64,000 bases of DNA from Mucilaginibacter frigoritolerans (GTDB lineage: Bacteria; Bacteroidota; Bacteroidia; Sphingobacteriales; Sphingobacteriaceae), in NCBI RefSeq assembly GCF_007830615.1, contig NZ_VLLI01000001.1, forward strand, positions 733,276 to 797,275, in the 5' to 3' direction. The notes under the pieces are model-generated. The model ran no database searches and was not told the origin of the DNA. It saw only the letters and a list, made by a program, of their open reading frames with translations. Positions 37,044-46,216 of this stretch are shown piece by piece (position 1 is the stretch's first letter; each line of letters starts with the position of its first letter). The translations under genes and the position numbers were made by a program.

Positions 37044-37822
37044 GAATCCAAAAAATCAATTATCACACTATCGCCTAAATTTAATCCTAATAAACCACTT
37101 GCATTGCCCTTATTAATAGCAATTTCCAGGTGATCGCTAATGCCAAACAAGCAAAGCTTTTCGCCTTCGGGAACCTCGTTATAATGCCAGCTTAAATGAT
37201 TTATGGTTTCATTACGTTTAAAGGAAAGCATAAACCGGCGGCCCTGTTGTACGGTATTAAAAAACTCCTTGGTAATATTGGTAATCACATTCTGAAATGA
37301 ATCGATATAAATAACCACTCCCTTTATCAGGTTTTTTTCTATCACGGGTTGCAGGGTCATTTTCTTCTCAATATCACTTACCGGTATACCAATTTGAGTG
37401 AGCTTACCACTTTTGGCTAAGTGGCAGGCAGCCTTTACAAAAATATCAGCCAGCGGAAAATGCAGAAATTTAAGATCCTGCATAATGTTTATCTCCACAA
37501 TTTCATCAGGATCTTTATCAAACATTAATGAAAATATGCCATTATCGGCACCAACAAAGTAGTGGTTTTTATACCTAATAGCCAGATAACGAGTATCTTC
37601 ATTATAAACCGTATCAATGCCAATTAAATGAACCGTATCATCAGGAAAATAATAGAAACTATTTTTCAAAATGAACGCAGCCTGTTGTATATTGTAAGCG
37701 GCAACGCTATTGGTAATATCAACAATATTTACTGTAGGCAACAATTTAAGGATACTTCCTTTCAGGGCAGCCTGATAAATATCTTTGTCGCCCAAATCAG
37801 TAGTTAAAGTTATTATTGCCAT
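37040..37822 (-). CDS. S-adenosyl-L-methionine hydrolase (adenosine-forming), DUF62 family
   Basis: The 260-residue protein belongs to the SAM hydroxide adenosyltransferase/fluorinase family. TLTTDLGDKDIYQAALKG is the family N-terminus with the SAM-binding Asp, followed by NIVDITNSV, GADNGIFS and the C-terminal beta-barrel with NVITNI. The family uses SAM and water to give adenosine and methionine. The large insert loop diagnostic of fluorinase is not apparent. It is co-transcribed with the downstream membrane-anchored protein. Confidence 0.88.
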   Translation of the reverse strand: MAIITLTTDLGDKDIYQAALKGSILKLLPTVNIVDITNSVAAYNIQQAAFILKNSFYYFPDDTVHLIGIDTVYNEDTRYLAIRYKNHYFVGADNGIFSLMFDKDPDEIVEINIMQDLKFLHFPLADIFVKAACHLAKSGKLTQIGIPVSDIEKKMTLQPVIEKNLIKGVVIYIDSFQNVITNITKEFFNTVQQGRRFMLSFKRNETINHLSWHYNEVPEGEKLCLFGISDHLEIAINKGNASGLLGLNLGDSVIIDFLDS

Positions 37823-37880
37823 TAATTTTTTAAATATTTATCACTAATCTTGTGGAAGCATATTTAGATGAGAGACATAA

Positions 37881-37933
37881 GATTTGAGAGGTGAGATGGG
37901 CGAGTCCCAATCTCAAATCTCACGTCTCAAATC
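37881..37933. repeat. Imperfect inverted repeat between divergent genes
   Basis: GATTTGAGAGGTGAGAT (37881-37897) pairs with 37917-37933 over 17 bases with one mismatch. It lies in the 180-base gap between the SAM hydrolase and phoH starts. Similar GTGAGATATGAGAT strings follow phoH (38964-39000). It could be a regulatory hairpin or a degenerate interspersed repeat. Confidence 0.6.
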
Positions 37934-38002
37934 TCCTATCTAAACAGTTACAAATATTCAATTTTTAATTCATAAAAATCTGCAACTATAAATCAATTTG
38001 TA

Positions 38003-38962
38003 TTGAACGAGCTTAAATTGTCAATTGAACAGATCAACCCGGCGGTATTGTGGGGACCTAATAATGATCATTTTGAGATCATTAAAAAGCAATATCCAAA
38101 GCTTAAAATAGTAGCAAGGGGTAACGAGGTGAAGATTTTGGGTGACGATCATGAACTCAATATTTTCCAGGAAAAATTTGCGCACCTGCTTCAGCATGTG
38201 GAGAAATATGAAAATCTGAATATAACGGACCTGGAACGCATTTTAGGATCAAAAGCTTCTGATGCACCGACTGATAACGGCCCTACCGATAAATTTGCCA
38301 GCGGCGAAGTAATTGTATTCGGACCGAATGGTGTTATGGTAAAGGCGCGTACAGCCAACCAGCGTAAAATGGTTGATTGTATCAATAAAAGCGATATCCT
38401 TTTTGCCATTGGGCCCGCAGGTACCGGTAAAACCTATACTGCGGTTGCACTGGCAGTAAGGGCACTTAAAAATAAAGACATTAAACGTATTATATTAACC
38501 AGGCCGGCAGTAGAGGCAGGGGAGAACCTGGGCTTTTTACCGGGTGACCTTAAGGAAAAAATTGATCCTTACCTTCGTCCTTTATATGATGCTTTGGATG
38601 ATATGATTCCGGCTGAAAAGCTTAAGATGTATCTTGAAAATCGCACCATTGAAATTGCACCATTAGCATTTATGCGCGGCCGTACGCTTGACAATTGTTT
38701 TGTGATACTGGATGAGGCGCAAAATGCCACCGATATGCAGTTGAAGATGTTTTTAACGCGTATGGGGCCATCAGCCAAATTTATTGTTACGGGTGATGTT
38801 ACACAGATTGATTTACCCAAAAAACAACAATCGGGCCTGCATACTGCTTTAAGGATATTAACGGATATAAAGGGAATTGAAATAGTTTACCTGAGCGGCG
38901 AAGACGTTGTAAGGCACAAATTGGTACGCAAAATATTAGAAGCTTACGGAGATATTCAGTAG
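38003..38962 (+). CDS. phoH: PhoH-like ATPase
   Basis: The 319-residue protein is a PhoH-family P-loop ATPase. Walker A GPAGTGKT is at residues 137-144, with the AVEAGENLGFLPGDL segment, Walker B FVILDEAQNA and the sensor VTGDVTQIDLP. The only plausible start is TTG at 38003, because an in-frame TAA lies at 37973-37975 and no ATG precedes conserved sequence (NELKLSIEQINPAVLWGPNN). PhoH proteins are linked to RNA metabolism and phosphate stress; the exact role is uncertain. Confidence 0.92.
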   Translation: MNELKLSIEQINPAVLWGPNNDHFEIIKKQYPKLKIVARGNEVKILGDDHELNIFQEKFAHLLQHVEKYENLNITDLERILGSKASDAPTDNGPTDKFASGEVIVFGPNGVMVKARTANQRKMVDCINKSDILFAIGPAGTGKTYTAVALAVRALKNKDIKRIILTRPAVEAGENLGFLPGDLKEKIDPYLRPLYDALDDMIPAEKLKMYLENRTIEIAPLAFMRGRTLDNCFVILDEAQNATDMQLKMFLTRMGPSAKFIVTGDVTQIDLPKKQQSGLHTALRILTDIKGIEIVYLSGEDVVRHKLVRKILEAYGDIQ

Positions 38963-39109
38963 AGATGTGAGATATTTAATGTGAGATATGAGATAGAAAG
39001 CTAATTTTGCATTTTCAAATCTTACGTTAGAAATTAAGCTAGTGGCGATATAGGTAGTTTACGTTTTAAGCAAAAAACGAAAATCTTTATATCCCAAATA
39101 AAAAGAAGA

Positions 39110-40054
39110 ATGAACGCAATAAAAGAAACACACTTTAATTTCCCGGGCCAAACCAATTTTTATAAAGGTAAAGTAAGGGATGTATACACTATTGATAATA
39201 AATACCTGGTAATGGTTGTTTCTGACCGTATATCAGCATTTGATGTTGTTTTACCAGAAGCTATACCATACAAAGGGCAGGTGTTAAACCAGATAGCCGC
39301 CAAGTTTTTGCAGGCTACAGCCGATATCGTTCCCAACTGGGTGGTGAATGTTCCGGATCCAAGCGTTACTATAGGACGTATTTGCGATCCGTTTAAAGTG
39401 GAAATGGTTATCCGCGGTTATTTGGCCGGACACGCATGGCGCGAGTATAGTGCAGGCAAGAGGCAGGTTTGTGGTGTAAGTTTACCCGAAGGACTTAAAG
39501 AAAATGATAAGCTTCCTGAGCCGATAATTACCCCTACAACAAAAGCATCAGTAGGGCATGATGAAGATATTTCAAAAGAGCAGATTCTGGAAAGAGGAAT
39601 AGTTTCGGCAGAAGATTATGCACAGCTTGAAAAATATACCAGGGCTCTTTTTGCCCGTGGAACTGAAATTGCTGCGAAACAGGGATTAATATTAGTGGAT
39701 ACTAAATATGAATTTGGCAAAGCCGATGGAAAAATTTACCTGATAGATGAAATTCATACACCAGATTCTTCAAGGTATTTTTACAGTGAAGGCTATGCCG
39801 AAAGACAGAAAAACGGAGAGCCACAAAAACAATTATCAAAAGAATTTGTAAGAAAATGGTTAATTGAAAACGGTTTCCAAGGTAAAGAAGGGCAGGTAGT
39901 TCCGGTAATGACAGCAGAAATTGTAAAGTCGATATCTGAGCGTTATATTGAGCTTTTTGAACAAATAACCGGCGAAAGTTTTGTTAAACCGGGCCATGAT
40001 AGTGTATTGAACCGGGTAGAAAATGCCATAAATAACGCACTAAAAGCCTTGTGA
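39110..40054 (+). CDS. purC: Phosphoribosylaminoimidazole-succinocarboxamide synthase
   Basis: The 314-residue enzyme joins aspartate to CAIR in purine synthesis. It shows the SAICAR synthetase opening ([19 protein letters not shown]), [29 protein letters not shown] [25 protein letters not shown] and [14 protein letters not shown]. The longer form (over 300 residues) is the yeast/Bacteroidota type rather than the short E. coli type. It stands alone on the plus strand between phoH and the STAS gene. Confidence 0.97.
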   Translation: MNAIKETHFNFPGQTNFYKGKVRDVYTIDNKYLVMVVSDRISAFDVVLPEAIPYKGQVLNQIAAKFLQATADIVPNWVVNVPDPSVTIGRICDPFKVEMVIRGYLAGHAWREYSAGKRQVCGVSLPEGLKENDKLPEPIITPTTKASVGHDEDISKEQILERGIVSAEDYAQLEKYTRALFARGTEIAAKQGLILVDTKYEFGKADGKIYLIDEIHTPDSSRYFYSEGYAERQKNGEPQKQLSKEFVRKWLIENGFQGKEGQVVPVMTAEIVKSISERYIELFEQITGESFVKPGHDSVLNRVENAINNALKAL

Positions 40055-40133
40055 AATTTTGTTTAAACACAAAATAATTATAACTTAAAACACAAAAAAT
40101 AATTATATCTTAGCTTTTTAATTAGTATAAACA

Positions 40134-40511
40134 ATGAAATTTACTGTTGATAAACACGAAAAATATATTTTACTAAGGCTTAACGAAGGTAAGTTGAATT
40201 CAATTGTTTCGCCTCAGCTTAAATCTGAACTCATTCTAATCAATACAGAAGGGCAGAGAAATATAATTTTTGATCTTTCACAGGTTAAATTTGCTGATTC
40301 TTCGGGATTAAGCAGCTTACTGGTGGGGCATCGCTTATGTAAAAATGCAAGTGGTAGTTTTATTTTAACTGGTTTAAATGATGCAGTATCCCGTTTAATA
40401 ACTATTTCTCAATTAGATAGTGTACTTTCTATTGTACCTACAGCTGAAGAAGCCATTGACCTTGTTTTTAGTGAAGAAATAGAAAAAGAATTAAAGAGAG
40501 AAGCAAAATAA
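40134..40511 (+). CDS. STAS domain protein (anti-sigma factor antagonist type)
   Basis: The 125-residue single STAS domain resembles SpoIIAA-like anti-anti-sigma factors: strands IFDLSQVKFADSSGLSSLL with the phosphorylatable Ser in DSSG, and ILTGLNDAVSRLITISQL. No cognate anti-sigma kinase or sigma factor lies nearby. It precedes RNase Z by 22 bases and is probably co-transcribed, an arrangement I regard as common in Sphingobacteriaceae (inference). The acidic-basic C-terminal helix is not conserved in the STAS fold. Confidence 0.85.
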   Translation: MKFTVDKHEKYILLRLNEGKLNSIVSPQLKSELILINTEGQRNIIFDLSQVKFADSSGLSSLLVGHRLCKNASGSFILTGLNDAVSRLITISQLDSVLSIVPTAEEAIDLVFSEEIEKELKREAK

Positions 40512-40533
40512 CCCAACTGATTGTTAACCAAGT

Positions 40534-41445
40534 ATGAAATTTGAGCTAACAATACTTGGCAGCAGTTCTGCAACCCCCATATTTAACCGTAACCCTACAT
40601 CACAGGTACTCAATATTAATGAGCGCCTTTACATGATTGATTGTGCCGAAGGTACACAGCAACAGATGTTGCGCTATGATGTAAAAGGTAGTCGTATCGA
40701 TCATATTTTTATCAGTCATCTTCATGGCGATCATTACTTAGGCCTGGTTGGTTTATTATCATCCATGCACCTTAACGGCCGTACAAAGCCCTTAGCTATT
40801 TATGGCCCTCCGCATTTAAAAGAAATAATATACCTGCAGCTAACTTACTCCGAAACTACTTTGCAATACCCAATGGAATTTGTTTCTATTGATGCAGAGA
40901 AAGCCACGGTAATTTTAGATAACCATGATGTAACGGTTGAAACCATTCCACTGTTTCATGGTATTCCATGCACCGGTTTTTTATTCAGAGAAAAGAAAAG
41001 ACTAAGAAAGCTTTTAAAAGAAAAACTTGAAAGGCTAAAAATCCCTGTCGAGTATTTTTCAGCTTTAAAAAAAGGAGCAGATTACACCGCTACTGATGGT
41101 ACTGTACTTAAGAATGATACTTTGACTGTTGATTCTGATACGCCAAAATCATATGCTTATTGTTCAGATACCATGTACAATGAAGCTTATTTTGAGCAGA
41201 TAAGTAATGTTACCCTGCTATATCATGAAGCTACCTTTTTAAATAATATGCTTGAAAGAGCTGTTGAAACCCAACATACTACTGCACTACAGGCTGGCGA
41301 AATTGCTTTAAAAACCAATGCGAAAAAATTGATCATTGGGCACTTCTCGGCCAGGTACAAAACCCTAAGCGAGCTATTGGATGAAGCTAAAAGTGTATTC
41401 CCCGAAACAGAACTTGCTACAGAAGGGAAAACGTTTGTGATTTGA
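40534..41445 (+). CDS. rnz: Ribonuclease Z
   Basis: The 303-residue metallo-beta-lactamase nuclease processes tRNA 3' ends. The metal motif is His62, His64, Asp66, His67 (SHLHGDHYLGL); LGSSSATPIFNRNP is the RNase Z opening; YCSDTMYNEAYFE and HTTALQAGEIA supply the later ligands. Length fits the short (RNase Z-S) form. It follows the STAS gene closely and faces the mlaD-like gene, with an inverted repeat between. Confidence 0.95.
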   Translation: MKFELTILGSSSATPIFNRNPTSQVLNINERLYMIDCAEGTQQQMLRYDVKGSRIDHIFISHLHGDHYLGLVGLLSSMHLNGRTKPLAIYGPPHLKEIIYLQLTYSETTLQYPMEFVSIDAEKATVILDNHDVTVETIPLFHGIPCTGFLFREKKRLRKLLKEKLERLKIPVEYFSALKKGADYTATDGTVLKNDTLTVDSDTPKSYAYCSDTMYNEAYFEQISNVTLLYHEATFLNNMLERAVETQHTTALQAGEIALKTNAKKLIIGHFSARYKTLSELLDEAKSVFPETELATEGKTFVI

Positions 41446-41466
41446 GTATAGGTGGGGGTGATTAGC

Positions 41467-41524
41467 GGTTGGAGATTAGAGATTAGGCAGAAGTAGGAGA
41501 AAAGAATATTCCTAATCTCCAACC
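41467..41524. terminator. Inverted repeat between convergent genes, probable bidirectional terminator
   Basis: GGTTGGAGATTAG (41467-41479) is the exact reverse complement of 41512-41524, around a 32-base spacer. It lies in the gap between convergent rnz and the MlaD gene. The GAGATTAGAGATTAG strings resemble those at 230-292, so this may be a repeat family that has taken on terminator use. Confidence 0.6.
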
Positions 41525-41578
41525 TCTATTAATATTCCCTTCCTAATCACTGATTTCTAATCTCTCTCTAACTTAATC

Positions 41579-42523
41579 TTAATCCTTTTTACCTCCAAAA
41601 ACAGAGAAGCTTACATAACGCTTAGGATGTGCTTTCAGGTCAATTAACAGGTTGTTAAGGCTTGCAGAAGCATCTTTCAGGTTATTGTACATTTTATCAT
41701 CATTAATCAGCAATCCTATACTTCCTTTGCCGCTATTGATTTTGTTAATAGCATCCTGCAAATCGGCCATAGCCTTATTGGTGTTATCCAGGGTTTGTTT
41801 AATATTGGCATTGGCAACATCATTGCTAACTTTTTCAAAGTTTGCACTAATGCCGGTTAAATGCTCCGTACTTGTTTTTAAGTTGCTCGATACGGCATCA
41901 GCATTAGCTAATATGCCATTAATGTGGTCAGACTGGCCTCCTACAAGGGCATCAATTTTTTTAGTAGTTCCTTCAAGAGTTTGCAAAGAGTTGGCAATGC
42001 TCATAAAGCTTCTGTCTACATTTTTTTCGAAAGCCGGGTTTAATATTTTGTTAATTGATGCGAGTGCTGAATCTAATTTGCCAATAAGATTTTCTGCTTT
42101 GTTTTGAATTGGTTGCAAGCTTTCGGCAAGGCTCCCCTGAATATCAGCTCTCAGCGTGTCATTATCTTCTGCATAGGTATTGCTGTTACCGTATTCAAAC
42201 ACAATAGCTTTGCTTCCCAGAAGATCAGTACTTACCAGTTTGGCAAGGGTATTTGAGGGAACATTGTATTGTTTTTCAATTTTAAACTCCACAACAGTAT
42301 GCCCATCGGCACGTAAGTTCATTTTTGAAATCCTGCCAATCTGGAAGCCATTTACCAATACTGGTTTTGAAATGGACAGGCCATCTACACTTTTATAAAC
42401 GGCGTAAAACTTGTTTGAGCCCGAAAATATGTCATTGCCCCTTAAAAAACTATAGCCTAAAATTAATATGGTTATAGCAATGGCAGTAAGAGCCCCAATT
42501 TTTGTTTCGTTTGATATTTTCAA
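41579..42523 (-). CDS. MlaD/MCE family lipid-transport protein
   Basis: The 314-residue protein has one N-terminal membrane helix (IGALTAIAITILILGYSFL), an MCE domain (about 35-120, with LVNGFQIGRISKM and STDLLGSKAIVFEYG) and a long helical C-terminal half that resembles the coiled barrel of MCE proteins (LQDAINKINSGKGSIGLL). MCE proteins form hexameric rings that move phospholipids between membranes. The amidase gene lies 12 bases upstream on the same strand, and an LptD/OstA-like gene is divergent: an envelope cluster. Confidence 0.9.
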   Translation of the reverse strand: MKISNETKIGALTAIAITILILGYSFLRGNDIFSGSNKFYAVYKSVDGLSISKPVLVNGFQIGRISKMNLRADGHTVVEFKIEKQYNVPSNTLAKLVSTDLLGSKAIVFEYGNSNTYAEDNDTLRADIQGSLAESLQPIQNKAENLIGKLDSALASINKILNPAFEKNVDRSFMSIANSLQTLEGTTKKIDALVGGQSDHINGILANADAVSSNLKTSTEHLTGISANFEKVSNDVANANIKQTLDNTNKAMADLQDAINKINSGKGSIGLLINDDKMYNNLKDASASLNNLLIDLKAHPKRYVSFSVFGGKKD

Positions 42524-42535
42524 TTTGATAGATTT

Positions 42536-43447
42536 TTATTGTGGTTGTGATACTGATTCTACTTCGTTTTTATAATTTTCCAATGCTCTTACAATTGAGG
42601 CAACTATCTCATCTTGACCTTTTTCGGAGTTGAGGTAAGCTTCATCATCCGGATTATTAATATACCCTGTTTCCACAAGTACTGCAGGCATTGCGCTATG
42701 GCATAGCACCAATACACCCTGTTCACGTATACCTTCACTTGGCCTGCCATCAGTTTGCACAAATTCATTGTTTATAAGCTCGGCTAAATGTATGCTTTGC
42801 TTTCTGTATTTGCGTTTGTATTCATTCATCAGAATCATTGATGCCGGATCGTTTGGATCAGGGTCAGTATTCATCTCTGAATCGTCTTCGATTAGGTTTT
42901 CTTTAATCGCTTTTTCTTCCTCCTTGGTCCTATGAAAACCATAAACCAAAATTAAAACACCTTTGCCTGAACGATTTGGTACTTCTACCGTTTTGTAAAT
43001 AGGTTTATGATGTTTATGACCAATAACTTCCCGTATAGTTCTGTCAGCAAGAGAGTTACAGTGGATCGAGATGAACAGATCCCCTTTGTTTGCATTAGCA
43101 ATATCTGCACGTTTTTGCCATGCTACGTCCTCTTCGGTACTGCGTGTTAATACCACTTTTACACCTGTCAACTGTTTTTCTAGTTCAACCTGCAATTTAA
43201 GTGCTATGGCAAGCGTTACATTTCTCTCAAAGGAATAAGAACCTGATGCCCCGGGAGAGTAGTGGCCAACTGCTCCTGACGGACGGACACCGTGACCAGC
43301 ATCAACAATAATGGTTTTAATTTTATAACCATTACCGGTAACTGTATCCTTTGAAGAATTAATGCTCAATGAGAACGAAAAAAACGGTAAAGAAACCAGT
43401 ATTATCAACAAACCATAAATCAATCTTTTCAATGCCTTATTTTTCAT
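42536..43447 (-). CDS. N-acetylmuramoyl-L-alanine amidase (Amidase_3)
   Basis: The 303-residue exported amidase trims peptidoglycan. An N-terminal hydrophobic segment (LIYGLLIILVSLPFFSF) precedes the Amidase_3 domain with VDAGHG (zinc His), the second zinc ligand in SFERNVTLAIALKL, IHCNS (third ligand) and the catalytic Glu in VLVETGYINN. An insert around residues 165-200 is Lys/Glu-rich. It is coupled with the MCE gene and divergent from the OstA-like gene, fitting a role in envelope construction. Confidence 0.92.
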   Translation of the reverse strand: MKNKALKRLIYGLLIILVSLPFFSFSLSINSSKDTVTGNGYKIKTIIVDAGHGVRPSGAVGHYSPGASGSYSFERNVTLAIALKLQVELEKQLTGVKVVLTRSTEEDVAWQKRADIANANKGDLFISIHCNSLADRTIREVIGHKHHKPIYKTVEVPNRSGKGVLILVYGFHRTKEEEKAIKENLIEDDSEMNTDPDPNDPASMILMNEYKRKYRKQSIHLAELINNEFVQTDGRPSEGIREQGVLVLCHSAMPAVLVETGYINNPDDEAYLNSEKGQDEIVASIVRALENYKNEVESVSQPQ

Positions 43448-43493
43448 TATTTTTGAACGCGGTTAACTATATCTGCAAAAATACTATTCATAA

Positions 43494-46214
43494 TTGATTT
43501 TGAAATTCATAAGCATCTTTTTTCTTATTGCAATAATTTTTACGATGCGGGTAAACGCTACTGCACGTACAAGCAATTTTGGATTTAAGCCGATACGGGA
43601 TACCATTATAAAGGTAGATACCATTAAAAGCCAGAAAGGTAATAAAGGTAAAAAATCTAAGGCAACTTCAGCAACAAAAAAAGCAGGAGCCCCAGCTGAT
43701 ACCTCAAAAAGTTCTGGCGAATTAAAGGAAGAAGTAACCTCCCATGCGGAAGATTCAACTTTTGTTGACCAGGTAAATGAGATTACCTACCTGTATGGCA
43801 AAGCGCGCGTAACCTACGGAGATTTTGAATTAGACGCAGATTATATCAGGCTTGATAAAAAAAATCACCTGCTTTTTGCAAAGGGAAGTATAGATCCAAT
43901 TACCAAAAGATACGTTGGCAGACCCATCTCCAAACAAGGAAAAGAAAAACCGCTCTTGTCTGATTCTTTACTTTTTGATTACAAATCAAAGAAGGGTAAA
44001 CTATACAATCCGGCATCTGAACAAGATGGTAGCTTTCTTTCGGGTGGACAGGCTAAGAAGTTAAATGAAACAGAAATAGCCTACCGGAACGTTATTTTTA
44101 GTACCTGCGACCTCCCATACCCAGATACACACTTTGGTATTGTGATTACAAGAGGTATTGCTGAAAAAAACCGGATTATTTCCGGGCCTGCTTATCTTGA
44201 AATTGAAGGTATCCCGCTTCCCCTGGCTATACCATTTGGTTTTTTCCCAAAGCCAGATACACGAACCTCGGGGGTTATTATTCCAACCTTCGGCGAAGAT
44301 GCAAAACTGGGTTTTTATCTGCGTAATTTTGGATATTATGTTGGGATAAGCGATTACATGGATTTAACCAATATGGGTACAATCTATTCCAAAGGATCAT
44401 ACGAGCTGAATACCACGTTACATTACTTAAAACGATATAAATACGGAGGTACGCTATCGTTAAGCTATGGTTCGCATAATTACGGCCTTGAAGGTGATCC
44501 GCCAACCCGAGATTTTAATGTAACCTGGACACATACCCAGGATCCTAATGCTAATCCAGGGAGTACTTTAAGTGCCTCCGTAAATGCTGGTACATCAACA
44601 TTTTATCAAAATAATCCATCAGCCAGTAATTATAACTTACAGGCGCTTACACAAAATAACTTACGTTCAACCGTAAACTATAGTAAAACCTGGGCCGGAA
44701 CACCATTTAACCTGAGTGTGGGCCTTTCACACAGCCAGGATCTTACCAATAAAACGGTAACGCTTGATTTGCCTACGTTAAGTTTTACTATGGCATCATT
44801 AAGCCCGTTTGATTCAAAAGATAGGGTAGGAGATCCGAAATGGTATCAAAAAATTACTGTTAGTTACAGTTTGCAGGCTAATAATGAAATAAACGCTATT
44901 CCCGAATCAGAGTTATTTAAAGGCAACACGCTGCTGAAGGATATGCAAACAAGCATTGTTCATCAAATACCTATTGGTTTGAGTTTGAATTTTTTGAAAT
45001 ATTTTCAATTCAGTAGCAGTATAAATTATACCGAACACTGGTATTTGCAAACTATCAGGAAAAGCTATGCCAGGGGAAGTACTTCAGGAAGCGATTCATT
45101 AGTTACCGATACCGTAAATGGTTTCAGAAGAGCTGGTACTTATTCATTAAGTACAGGAGTATCAACCAAAGTTTATGGTGTAATAAACTTTAAGAAAGGT
45201 AATGTAGAAGCCATCAGGGACGTAATAACACCTACTTTGAGCTTTAGTTATAATCCCGATTTTTCTGCTCCTGGCTATGGTTATTATAAAACGGCAATAA
45301 GCAATGCAACAATACCATATCCTTATCAATCACTTACGTATTCAATTTTTGAAGATGGTTTCCCGTCTGCGGGAAGGCAGGCCGGTATTGGGTTAAACCT
45401 TGATAATACTATTCAGATGAAGCTTAAACCTAAAGCTACAGATACTTCCGGAAAGCCCAGGAAAGTATCATTGCTTGATGGGTTAACTTTTTCGACGTTT
45501 TACAATTTTGCGCAAGATTCATTAAGGTTACAACCCATATCCTTTTCAGCACATACCGGAATATTGAATAACAAAGTTAACCTCAGCATTTTCGGATCGC
45601 TAAACCCGTATGAAAATCAGGTGCTTGATTCTATTTCAAATGGGCAAATATTGCGTTATACCCGTGAAATTAATCGCTATACTTTACAGGACGGAAGATT
45701 CCCCACATTAACTTCCATTAGTTTTTCAGTGAGCGGGAGCTTAAATTCAACTTCTTTTAACCCGCAAGCCCCTGTACAGCCACAAGCAGGTAATACATTA
45801 AGCACTATTAATGCACAACAAGCTCAACGGCTTGCTGTTATAAATAGTGACCCAAGTGCTTATGTTGATTTTAATGTCCCATGGAACTTGTCATTTAATT
45901 ATAGTTATAGCTATAATAATAACTATATCAGTACAAGTAGCTCAAATACTATTATGCTTAGCGGTGATGTCAACATTACTTCTAAGTGGAAAGTACAGTA
46001 TAGTACTAACTATGATATCAGGGCACAAAAGCTTGCAGTAACCTCGTTTGGTATTTATCGCGATTTACATTGCTGGGACCTTAACTTTCAATGGGTGCCT
46101 TTCGGACTCTACAAATCTTATAATATTACCCTGAAAGTAAAAGCTGCCATATTGCAGGATTTGAAATTGAGCAAAAGAAGCGATTACACCAGCAATCAAA
46201 ATTTCACCCAATAA
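43494..46214 (+). CDS. LptD/OstA-like outer membrane assembly protein
   Basis: The 906-residue exported protein has an OstA-like N-terminal domain (about 85-200; YLYGKARVTYGDFELDADYI) followed by a large C-terminal beta-barrel rich in alternating aromatic strands, the layout of Bacteroidota LptD homologues that insert lipopolysaccharide. The signal-peptide region requires a TTG start at 43494 or 43500; the first ATG (43545) would remove most of the hydrophobic core. It sits divergent to the amidase-MCE pair and stops 2 bases before cinA. Confidence 0.82.
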   Translation: MILKFISIFFLIAIIFTMRVNATARTSNFGFKPIRDTIIKVDTIKSQKGNKGKKSKATSATKKAGAPADTSKSSGELKEEVTSHAEDSTFVDQVNEITYLYGKARVTYGDFELDADYIRLDKKNHLLFAKGSIDPITKRYVGRPISKQGKEKPLLSDSLLFDYKSKKGKLYNPASEQDGSFLSGGQAKKLNETEIAYRNVIFSTCDLPYPDTHFGIVITRGIAEKNRIISGPAYLEIEGIPLPLAIPFGFFPKPDTRTSGVIIPTFGEDAKLGFYLRNFGYYVGISDYMDLTNMGTIYSKGSYELNTTLHYLKRYKYGGTLSLSYGSHNYGLEGDPPTRDFNVTWTHTQDPNANPGSTLSASVNAGTSTFYQNNPSASNYNLQALTQNNLRSTVNYSKTWAGTPFNLSVGLSHSQDLTNKTVTLDLPTLSFTMASLSPFDSKDRVGDPKWYQKITVSYSLQANNEINAIPESELFKGNTLLKDMQTSIVHQIPIGLSLNFLKYFQFSSSINYTEHWYLQTIRKSYARGSTSGSDSLVTDTVNGFRRAGTYSLSTGVSTKVYGVINFKKGNVEAIRDVITPTLSFSYNPDFSAPGYGYYKTAISNATIPYPYQSLTYSIFEDGFPSAGRQAGIGLNLDNTIQMKLKPKATDTSGKPRKVSLLDGLTFSTFYNFAQDSLRLQPISFSAHTGILNNKVNLSIFGSLNPYENQVLDSISNGQILRYTREINRYTLQDGRFPTLTSISFSVSGSLNSTSFNPQAPVQPQAGNTLSTINAQQAQRLAVINSDPSAYVDFNVPWNLSFNYSYSYNNNYISTSSSNTIMLSGDVNITSKWKVQYSTNYDIRAQKLAVTSFGIYRDLHCWDLNFQWVPFGLYKSYNITLKVKAAILQDLKLSKRSDYTSNQNFTQ

Positions 46215-46216
46215 AC

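Noticed and set aside
37040..37822. Fluorinase (chlorinase) function for the DUF62 protein
   Set aside because: No fluorinase-type insert loop is apparent and no organohalogen genes are nearby; the common SAM hydrolase role is more likely.
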